From JADGHX01 sp035760965 (lineage in GTDB: Bacteria > Pseudomonadota > Gammaproteobacteria > Steroidobacterales > Steroidobacteraceae), in NCBI GenBank assembly GCA_035760965.1, contig DASTRY010000054.1, forward strand, positions 1 through 64,000: DNA of 64,000 nucleotides, written 5' to 3'. This document shows positions 1-6,288 of this stretch, piece after piece (within the stretch, counting starts at the first letter, position 1; each line of letters begins with the position of its first letter). Below the pieces are notes generated by a model. That model made no database searches. It saw only the letters and a program-made list of their open reading frames with translations, and was not told where the DNA came from. Position numbers and translations under genes: made by a program.

Positions 1-389
1 GCGCCCACGGTGCTCGCGAACGCGCCGATGCGATCGAGCGAGCGCCGATCCGTGTAGATGAACGGCTTGCCGAGCTTCTTGGCGATCCGCAGCAGCTTGT
101 GCCGATGCTCGTCACTGATGCCGAGCGCCACCGGCACCGGAACGATGCCGCCGAGCACCGCCGCCCAGAACGCGTCGATGAATTGCTCGTTGTTGCCGAG
201 AAAGAGGATCAGCTTGTCGCCACGCTTCGCGCCGAGCTTCTGCAGGTGATAGAGGATGCCGAGCGCGCGCTCGTACAGCTCGCCGTAGCTGACGGCGCGC
301 TCCTCGTTCTCACCTTCCAGATACGTGATGGCGCGCGGCGCCGTGCGGTTGCTGTCGAGCAGCTCCGTAAGCGTAGTCGCAGAGGTCAT
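1..389 (-). CDS. Acyl-AMP ligase / acyl-CoA synthetase, N-terminal part
   Basis: Only the first ~129 residues are inside the window; the gene runs off the left edge. The N-terminus (MTSATTLTELLDSN) leads into the opening of an AMP-binding enzyme: a YGELYERA segment, then a KLGAKRGDKLILFLGNN stretch and a GGIVPVPVALG strand, all typical of class I adenylate-forming enzymes. The family activates a carboxylate with ATP and passes it to CoA or a carrier protein. The substrate cannot be read because the A-core motifs are off-window. Its ATG follows the stop of the P450 gene directly (TGA-ATG), so the two are co-transcribed. The divergent phosphopantetheinyl transferase suggests a carrier-protein pathway. 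Confidence 0.8.
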   Translation of the reverse strand, partial: MTSATTLTELLDSNRTAPRAITYLEGENEERAVSYGELYERALGILYHLQKLGAKRGDKLILFLGNNEQFIDAFWAAVLGGIVPVPVALGISDEHRHKLLRIAKKLGKPFIYTDRRSLDRIGAFASTVG

Positions 390-1700
390 TCAGCGGCGTT
401 CCAGCTTCATGTACAAGGGGTGCTTCGTGCGCAGGTTGATCTGCGCTTCGAGCTCGATGGGCCGGTCGGTCGCGTACGTGAGCCGATAACGGCGCGCGAC
501 CTTGTACAGGTGCATCAGCATTTCGTAAAGGGCGAGGCTTTCGCCGATGCAATGCCGCGGGCCCGCGGCGAACGGCATGTAGGCGAAGCGTGGCCGTTCG
601 GCCTCGTGCTCCTTGTCGAAGCGCTCCGGTCGAAACGCGTCCGGCTCTTTCCAGAATTTCGGGTGCCGGTGGAGGATGTAAGGGCTCAGCATCACGCTCG
701 TGCCCGCGGGGATCTCGTAGCCCGCAAGCACGTCCGGGCCGATGGTGCGGCGGGAAAGAATCCAGCCCGGTGGATACAGCCGCAGCGCCTCGTCGATCAC
801 GCGATGCGTGTATCCGAGCGCTTCCATTTCCGCGAGGCTCGGCGCGTCGATCACCGGCGTCGCGGCCAGCTCCTCGGCGAGCTTCGCGTCCGCCTCCGGG
901 TGCTGCGACAGCAGGTACCACGTCCAGTTGAGCGCGCTCGCCGTCGTTTCGTGGCCGGCGACGACGAGCGTCATCACTTCGTCGATGAGCTCGCGCTCGC
1001 TCATCCCTTCGCCGGTTTCCTTGTCGCGCGCGTTCATGAGCATGCCGAGGAAGTCCGGGTGCTCCTCGCGGTTCTCGCGCCGGCGCTTCACGAGGTCCGC
1101 GATCACCTTGCCGAGCTGGCGGAACTTGTATGCGAACTGCAAGTTTCTCGCGGTGTCCTTGGTCACGACGTCGAACGGGTTGCCGCCGGTCTGGCTCGCG
1201 AGCCGATCGAGATCGGGGCCGAAGATCGAGCGCAGGACGATTTCGAGCGTGAGCTCGCTCATGTCATCGGTGACGTTGACGAGCTCCCCGCGCGCGGCCT
1301 GCGCTTCCCACTTCGTGATCAGGCGATCGTTCGCCGCCGCGATCGTTTGCGCGAATCCGGTGATCACGCGGCGGTGGAACATCGGTTGCATCATGTAGCG
1401 CTGGCGCTTCCAGAACTCGCCCTCGCTCGTCATGATGCCGTTGCCAAGAAGAATCTTGACGCGATCGAGCCCGACGCCCTTGGTGTAGTTGCGATGATTC
1501 GAGACGAGCACGCGCTTCACGTCATCCGGATGATTGATGACGTACGTGTACGACTTGCGACCGGGCGCGTAGACCCGATAGATGTCGCCGTAGCGCGCGA
1601 ACAGCTCCTGCATCCGCTCCAGCGAATCGTCGGTGGAGCCGATGTCGAACTGCAGCTCGGACTCGGGCGGGTGGCGATGTGCGTGATCGGTGGCGGTCAT
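390..1700 (-). CDS. Cytochrome P450
   Basis: A 436-residue soluble bacterial P450, a haem monooxygenase needing a separate ferredoxin/reductase. Visible signatures are the I-helix oxygen-binding AGHETT, the K-helix ExxR (EALR, followed by LYPP) and the haem loop FAAGPRHCIGES with axial Cys384. There is no membrane anchor. The substrate is unknown; coupling to an acyl-AMP ligase would suit oxidation of an activated acyl chain, but that is inference. The start codon ATG shares the tetranucleotide CATG with the divergent phosphopantetheinyl transferase start, so its promoter must lie inside that gene's 5' end. An AT-rich inverted repeat at 1723-1737 is the best regulatory candidate. Confidence 0.93.
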   Translation of the reverse strand: MTATDHAHRHPPESELQFDIGSTDDSLERMQELFARYGDIYRVYAPGRKSYTYVINHPDDVKRVLVSNHRNYTKGVGLDRVKILLGNGIMTSEGEFWKRQRYMMQPMFHRRVITGFAQTIAAANDRLITKWEAQAARGELVNVTDDMSELTLEIVLRSIFGPDLDRLASQTGGNPFDVVTKDTARNLQFAYKFRQLGKVIADLVKRRRENREEHPDFLGMLMNARDKETGEGMSERELIDEVMTLVVAGHETTASALNWTWYLLSQHPEADAKLAEELAATPVIDAPSLAEMEALGYTHRVIDEALRLYPPGWILSRRTIGPDVLAGYEIPAGTSVMLSPYILHRHPKFWKEPDAFRPERFDKEHEAERPRFAYMPFAAGPRHCIGESLALYEMLMHLYKVARRYRLTYATDRPIELEAQINLRTKHPLYMKLERR

Positions 1701-2343
1701 GCAAGTGACTGAAAATGACAGCGTAATCTTATATTACTCGCACCTTGCCGGGGATTGGCCGGATGAGCGAGCGGCGCTGTTCCAGCGCGCGCTTCCCTAT
1801 GCCAAGCGCCTCGCGACGGATGCGCAGGAGATCGAGGGACGGCGTACGCTCGCGGGTGTCTCGCTTGCGCGACGCGCGCTCGCGACGCTGCTGGGGCGCG
1901 AGGTGCCGGCGCGCGATTTCGCGTTTCCCGACGGCGGCAAACCGCATGTTCCCGGCGCGCCGGACTTCAGCATCGCGCACTCGGGGTGGTGGGTCGGCTG
2001 CGCCGCGATCGGGATGGGCCGCGTGGGATTCGACGTCGAGATCGAGCAGCCCGGCATCGAGCAGACCGTGCGTCTCCTCTGCGGACCGGAGGAAGCGCGC
2101 GCGCTCACGCCCGAGAGCGCGCTCGCACGCTGGGTGGCGACCGAGGCGGCTCTCAAGGCGTTCGGCGCGTCCGTTCGCGAGGCGCCGCTCGTGGAGTTTC
2201 GCGCCGGGCAGGCGTTCTTCCGCGGCGAGCCGCTGCACGGTACGCCCGTGGACGCGTTCGAAGGCGCCGCGGCGTGCGTGATGACGAGCCGCCCGGTGTG
2301 CGCCATCGAGCTACACAGCGTGCCGCTCGCAGACCTCTTCTAG
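1699..2343 (+). CDS. 4'-phosphopantetheinyl transferase superfamily protein
   Basis: A 214-residue Sfp-type enzyme that moves phosphopantetheine from CoA to the serine of a carrier protein. The Mg-binding motif GFDVEIE (Asp112, Glu114) and the second motif WVATEAALK (Trp145, Glu149, Lys153; usually W-x-x-KEA-x-x-K) are visible. The residue before the Glu is Thr instead of the usual Lys. I chose ATG at 1699; GTG at 1690 or 1705 is also possible. The ATG overlaps the divergent P450 start. Likely targets are carrier proteins of the off-window pathway. The acyl carrier protein at 43068-43331 could also be a client, but that is a guess. Confidence 0.85.
   Translation: MQVTENDSVILYYSHLAGDWPDERAALFQRALPYAKRLATDAQEIEGRRTLAGVSLARRALATLLGREVPARDFAFPDGGKPHVPGAPDFSIAHSGWWVGCAAIGMGRVGFDVEIEQPGIEQTVRLLCGPEEARALTPESALARWVATEAALKAFGASVREAPLVEFRAGQAFFRGEPLHGTPVDAFEGAAACVMTSRPVCAIELHSVPLADLF
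1723..1737. promoter_or_regulatory. AT-rich inverted repeat at divergent P450/PPTase start
   Basis: A 15-base element with arms GTAAT and ATTAC around CTTAT. It lies 24 bases inside the phosphopantetheinyl transferase gene and just upstream of the P450 start on the other strand. It is the only AT-rich patch in a GC-rich neighbourhood, and on the minus strand it offers TATAAG/TAATAT as -10-like hexamers. It could be the P450 promoter core or an operator. No -35 is convincing. Confidence 0.3.
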
Positions 2344-2446
2344 CAGGCCCTAGCTCGCCCGGCGCCTTGTTTCGCCGCGCCCGATCGCCGAAACTGCGCG
2401 CTTTTCGCGCGGACCCATTCTGTCCATCCACGCCAGTGCGCCAACC

Positions 2447-3202
2447 ATGACCGAACCCGCCCCGGGCGGCGGCCTGCGCAACTCCATCTACAGGCGCATC
2501 TCGCGCTCCGGACGCCGCATGACTCCGTGGCGCCGCATGCTCTATGCGGTCATCGTGCCGCTCGGCATTGGCATCATCCGCTTGTGGTGGCTCATCTGCC
2601 GTGTGGTGCGTGTGGAGGGCGCGGAGCATCTGGATGCGGCGCTCGCGAAGGCGAAGTCGCTGGTGCCGTGCTACTGGCACCAGCATCAGCTCTTCTGCGG
2701 CAAGTACCTCGTGGACCAGCGCGCGCGCGGGCTGCAGGTGGGCTGGCTCATCAGCCCGTCGGTGGACGGCGAGATCGGCGCGATGATGGTGCGCCGGTTC
2801 GGCGGGCATGTGATCCGCGGGTCCTCGACGAGCACCGGCGCGCGCGCGCTGCGCGACTACTACGAAGCGCTGGTCAAGCAGAACGTATCGCCCGTCATCA
2901 CGCCGGACGGCCCGCGCGGCCCGCGTTTCGAGTTCAAGCCCGGCGCGATTCTGCTCGCGCAGATGTCCCAGCGGCCGATCCTGCCGATGGCGTACGCGGC
3001 CTCGCGCGCGTGGCTCATCAAGTGGGACAAGTTCGTGATCCCGTGGCCCCTCTCGCGAGTGGTCATCGCGATCGGGGCGCCGGTGTACGTGCCGCGAGTG
3101 ACGGATGCCGCCGCCATCGAGCGTCTGCAGCAGGAGTTGAAGGCGGAGTTGAAGAGGCTCTACGGCATTGCGCGGGCATCACTCGAAGGAAAGAAGCAAT
3201 GA
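2447..3202 (+). CDS. DUF374 lysophospholipid acyltransferase-like protein
   Basis: A 251-residue protein of the DUF374 family, distantly related to glycerolipid acyltransferases. A hydrophobic segment at ~30-50 probably anchors it to the inner membrane. Characteristic blocks are YWHQHQLF, SPSVDGE, GG-x-VIRGSST, TPDGPRGP and FKPGA. In this family the TPDGPRGP block replaces the classical FPEGTR motif. Family members are linked to lipid A or lipopolysaccharide acylation, but the acceptor is unproven. It starts a four-gene run (acyltransferase, glycosyltransferase, LAB_N protein, ArnT-like transferase), which supports an envelope-modification role. Confidence 0.85.
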   Translation: MTEPAPGGGLRNSIYRRISRSGRRMTPWRRMLYAVIVPLGIGIIRLWWLICRVVRVEGAEHLDAALAKAKSLVPCYWHQHQLFCGKYLVDQRARGLQVGWLISPSVDGEIGAMMVRRFGGHVIRGSSTSTGARALRDYYEALVKQNVSPVITPDGPRGPRFEFKPGAILLAQMSQRPILPMAYAASRAWLIKWDKFVIPWPLSRVVIAIGAPVYVPRVTDAAAIERLQQELKAELKRLYGIARASLEGKKQ

Positions 3203-3233
3203 CGTGCGTGGTGACCGCGCCGGAGACGCAGTC

Positions 3234-4037
3234 GTGACCGACGTGACGGCCGGCGCGCCTGCGAGGTGGATGGAAGGCGCAGCACCGGGTACCCCGGCGC
3301 CATCGAGCGCCGCGTCGCCGCTGGAAATCTCGGTCGTCGTGCCGGTGTGCAACGAGGCGGAAAACGTCGGCCCGCTCGCCCAGGAGATCGCGAACGCGCT
3401 GGCCGGGCGCGCCTTCGAAGTGCTGTTCGTCGACGACGGCAGCACCGATGGGACGGCGGCGGCCGTGCTCGCCGCGCGCGCCTCGATCCCGCAGATCCGG
3501 CTGCTGCGCCACTCGTTCCGAAGCGGGCAGAGCGCCGCGGTCACCACCGGCGTGCGCTACGCGCGCGCCGAGTGGATCGGCACGCTCGACGGCGATGGCC
3601 AGAACGATCCCGCCGACCTGCCGAAGCTGCTCGCCGCGCGACTCGATCCTGCCAACGCCGACGTCGTCCTGTTCCAAGGCCATCGCACCACGCGCAAGGA
3701 CACGGGCTTCCGCCGTTTCCAGTCGCGCGTCGCGAACGGTGTCCGCTCGCGGTTGCTCGGCGACGGCACGCCGGATACCGGCTGCGGGATCAAGCTGATG
3801 CAGCGAGCCGCGTACCTGGAGCTGCCGAAGTTCGATCACATGCACCGCTTCCTGCCGGCGCTGTTCCAGCGCGCCGGCGGCCGTGTGATCTCGGTGCCGG
3901 TGAATCACCGCCCGCGCGCGCGCGGCACGTCCAAGTACGGGATGCTGGATCGATTGTGGGTCGGCATCGTCGACATCGGCGGCGTCATGTGGCTGCGCCG
4001 GCGGTACAAGCCCGGACTCGCCGTCCGCGAGGAATGA
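3234..4037 (+). CDS. Family 2 glycosyltransferase (DPM1/ArnC-like)
   Basis: A 267-residue GT-A fold transferase. The nucleotide-sugar core begins at ~22 with ISVVVPVCNEAENV, followed by FVDDGSTDGT (metal/nucleotide-binding Asp pair) and TLDGDGQNDP. It matches polyprenyl-phosphate glycosyltransferases, which load a sugar onto undecaprenyl phosphate. The C-terminal part has HRPRARGTSKYG, usual for the group, and ends without the two-helix membrane tail of ArnC, so it is probably peripheral. GTG at 3234 is the chosen start, giving a short Ala/Pro-rich lead before the core. The ArnT-like transferase two genes downstream is a natural consumer of its product. Confidence 0.87.
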   Translation: MTDVTAGAPARWMEGAAPGTPAPSSAASPLEISVVVPVCNEAENVGPLAQEIANALAGRAFEVLFVDDGSTDGTAAAVLAARASIPQIRLLRHSFRSGQSAAVTTGVRYARAEWIGTLDGDGQNDPADLPKLLAARLDPANADVVLFQGHRTTRKDTGFRRFQSRVANGVRSRLLGDGTPDTGCGIKLMQRAAYLELPKFDHMHRFLPALFQRAGGRVISVPVNHRPRARGTSKYGMLDRLWVGIVDIGGVMWLRRRYKPGLAVREE

Positions 4038-4041
4038 CCCT

Positions 4042-4359
4042 ATGAACGAGGTTCTCGGCACTCCCTTTGGCGTCGTGCTGACGCCGTGGAAGATCATCGG
4101 CTATCTCGGCGTGTTCCTGTTCGCCGGGCGTTGGGTGGTACAGGTCATCGCCACGCGCAAGCACAAGCGGCCGGTGATGCCGCGTTTGTTCTGGGTGATG
4201 AGCGTGGCGGGTAGCGCGCTGCTGCTTTCCTATTTCATCTGGGGCAAGAACGATTCGGTGGGGGTGCTCTCGAATCTGTTCCCCGCGGCCGTGGCCGTTT
4301 ACAACCTCGTGATGGACCTGAAATCCGGCGGACTCGCGCGAGAGAGGGCGAGTGACTGA
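4042..4359 (+). CDS. LAB_N-domain membrane protein (lipid-A-disaccharide synthase N-terminal domain)
   Basis: A 105-residue integral membrane protein with about three transmembrane helices. It resembles the small LAB_N domain found alone or joined to LpxB. Seen here are WKIIGYLGVFLFAGRWVVQ, a central RKHKRPVMPRLFW loop and LSYFIWGKNDSVGVLSN, all typical of the family. Biochemical function is not established for stand-alone versions. It sits 4 bases after the glycosyltransferase and overlaps the ArnT-like gene by 8 bases. In other genomes such proteins accompany the same enzymes, which suggests a role in transferring lipid-linked sugars to lipid A; that is inference. Confidence 0.85.
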   Translation: MNEVLGTPFGVVLTPWKIIGYLGVFLFAGRWVVQVIATRKHKRPVMPRLFWVMSVAGSALLLSYFIWGKNDSVGVLSNLFPAAVAVYNLVMDLKSGGLARERASD

Positions 4360-6118
4360 CCCGGCGGACGCAGCGGCCCGCGTCGGGAACGCTCCGCAGG
4401 TATCCGGCGGCGCGAGTGCGCTGAAGAGCGCGACCGTCGCGGACTTGCTCTGGCTGCTGCTCGCGGTGCTCGTCGTTGTCGGCACGGGCATCGGCGTGCG
4501 CAATCCTTGGCCCGCCGACGAGCCGCGCTTCGCGCTCATCGCGCGCGACATGGTCGGTACGGGCGACTGGCTGTTTCCGCGCGTCGGCGGCGATCTCTAT
4601 CCCGACAAGCCGCCGGTCTTCTTCTGGCTCCTCGCCATCGGCTACTGGCTCACGGGATCGTTGCGCGCCTCGTTTCTGATCCCATCGTTCATCGCCGCGT
4701 GCGCCGTCGCCGGTCTGATCTACGATCTCGGTCGGCGATTATTCGGGCGGGCGGCCGGTCTCGCCGCGGCCCTCACACTCGTCTTCACGATCCAATTCGC
4801 GCAGACGATGCGCGGTGCGCAGATCGACCCTACGCTGTGCGCGCTCACCACGCTGTCGCTCTACGGGTTACTGCGGCACCTGCTGCTGGGCCCGGCGTGG
4901 CGCTGGTACTTCGTCGGCGGCGTCGCGGCGGGGCTCGGCGTCGTGACGAAAGGTGTCGGCTTCCTGCCGCTGCTCGTGCTGCTGCCCTATGCGTTCTTTC
5001 GGAAGCGCGGGTTCACTGGCATCCCCCAGTTCCTCGGCGGCATGCGCTGGGCGCTCGTCGCGCCGGGATTCCTGCTCGGCGTCGCCATATGGCTCGTGCC
5101 GATGCTCACCGCGGTCGCACTCAGCAACAATCCATCGCTCGTCGCCTATCGCAACGAGATCCTCTTCCACCAAACCGTCGAGCGGTACGCCGCCGCATGG
5201 CATCACGTCGAGCCCTGGTACTACTTTCTCGTCGAAGTGATCCCGCCGCTCTGGCTGCCGCTCAGCCTGCTGCTGTTCTGGTTGGTGCCGAGGTGGAAGG
5301 GCGCGTGGCAGTCGCGTGATGCGCGCGTGTGGCTGCCGCTTGCCTGGACGATCCTGACCACGATCTTCTTCTCGCTCAGCACCGGCAAGCGCGGCGTCTA
5401 TCTCTTCCCGGCGTTGCCGGCGGCGGTGCTCGCAGCGGCTCCCTATCTACCGGACCTCTATCAGCGCAGGGGAGTAGGGCGCGCGAGTCTCGCGCTCGCG
5501 GCCGTGCTCGTTCTCGGCGCGCTCGGTGTGCTGATCGCCGCCCTGAGTGGCGGCCATCTTCGCGAGACACTCAGCAACAGCGTGGGGGATTACCGCACGC
5601 CGCTCATCGCCTTTCTGGTTCCGAGCGTCATCGCGTGGATTGCCTGCGCCGTGCGCCGACCGGTCCTCGCCTGGCCCGCAGTGTTTGCAGTGCTTGCCGT
5701 CGTCGTCTCGTACACGGTGCTGCCGAGGCTCGACGGCGAGCGCTCGACGCGCGTGTTCATGAAGCACGTCCTCGCCGAAGTGCCGCGCGGCACGGAGCTC
5801 GCGGTGGCCGCCTACAAGGAGCAATTTCTCCTGTACCTCGACCGACCCATCGTGAACTTCGGTCACGCGCGCTGGCGCGAGGGAGGCCAGGAGATGTACG
5901 ACGCCGCCGCCTGGCTCAATGCGCGGCCGGGGCGTGTGCTGCTCCTGCCGGAATCGTCGGTCGAGCCGTGCTTCGGGCAGACCCTGAGACGGTATGCCGG
6001 CGAGGCGAGCGCGGACCGGTGGGTGCTGGCGAGCGGCATGGCCGAGGCGTCGTGCGCGGCCAAGGGCCACGCGAGCCGCGCCATCCTTTACCGGCCGCCG
6101 CGCCTGGATGCGGGATGA
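4352..6118 (+). CDS. ArnT/PMT-like family 39 glycosyltransferase
   Basis: A 588-residue polytopic membrane protein with about 11-13 hydrophobic segments. The first periplasmic loop has NPWPADEPRFALIARDM and DLYPDKPPVFFW, the acidic-residue region shared by ArnT and protein mannosyltransferases, which use polyprenyl-phosphate sugars as donors. It most likely adds a sugar to lipid A or another envelope acceptor; the sugar cannot be read. GTG at 4352 overlaps the LAB_N gene and the reading frame opens with a soluble Ala-rich stretch before helix 1 at ~32. A C-terminal soluble region of ~120 residues follows the last helix, as in ArnT. It is the last gene of the module. Confidence 0.88.
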   Translation: MTDPADAAARVGNAPQVSGGASALKSATVADLLWLLLAVLVVVGTGIGVRNPWPADEPRFALIARDMVGTGDWLFPRVGGDLYPDKPPVFFWLLAIGYWLTGSLRASFLIPSFIAACAVAGLIYDLGRRLFGRAAGLAAALTLVFTIQFAQTMRGAQIDPTLCALTTLSLYGLLRHLLLGPAWRWYFVGGVAAGLGVVTKGVGFLPLLVLLPYAFFRKRGFTGIPQFLGGMRWALVAPGFLLGVAIWLVPMLTAVALSNNPSLVAYRNEILFHQTVERYAAAWHHVEPWYYFLVEVIPPLWLPLSLLLFWLVPRWKGAWQSRDARVWLPLAWTILTTIFFSLSTGKRGVYLFPALPAAVLAAAPYLPDLYQRRGVGRASLALAAVLVLGALGVLIAALSGGHLRETLSNSVGDYRTPLIAFLVPSVIAWIACAVRRPVLAWPAVFAVLAVVVSYTVLPRLDGERSTRVFMKHVLAEVPRGTELAVAAYKEQFLLYLDRPIVNFGHARWREGGQEMYDAAAWLNARPGRVLLLPESSVEPCFGQTLRRYAGEASADRWVLASGMAEASCAAKGHASRAILYRPPRLDAG

Positions 6119-6288
6119 ACGGTCGCTAATCCGAATGCCGACAGGACGTTAGCTTGTGTTCCTGCCTAGCTATGCGAGAATCGGTCGCAATCCACGGAAA
6201 ACAAATACCGTGAACTGTGTCGTGAGTCGTGGCGGCGTGCCGCCCACCTGCCAGAATCCGCGGCCGTACTGGGGAGAGAACACACCGG

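Noticed and set aside
99..1712. 537-codon open frame on the plus strand over the P450 gene
   Set aside because: It is antisense to a complete P450 with all motifs; the translation is Arg/Val/Leu-rich with no domain, typical of GC-rich shadows.
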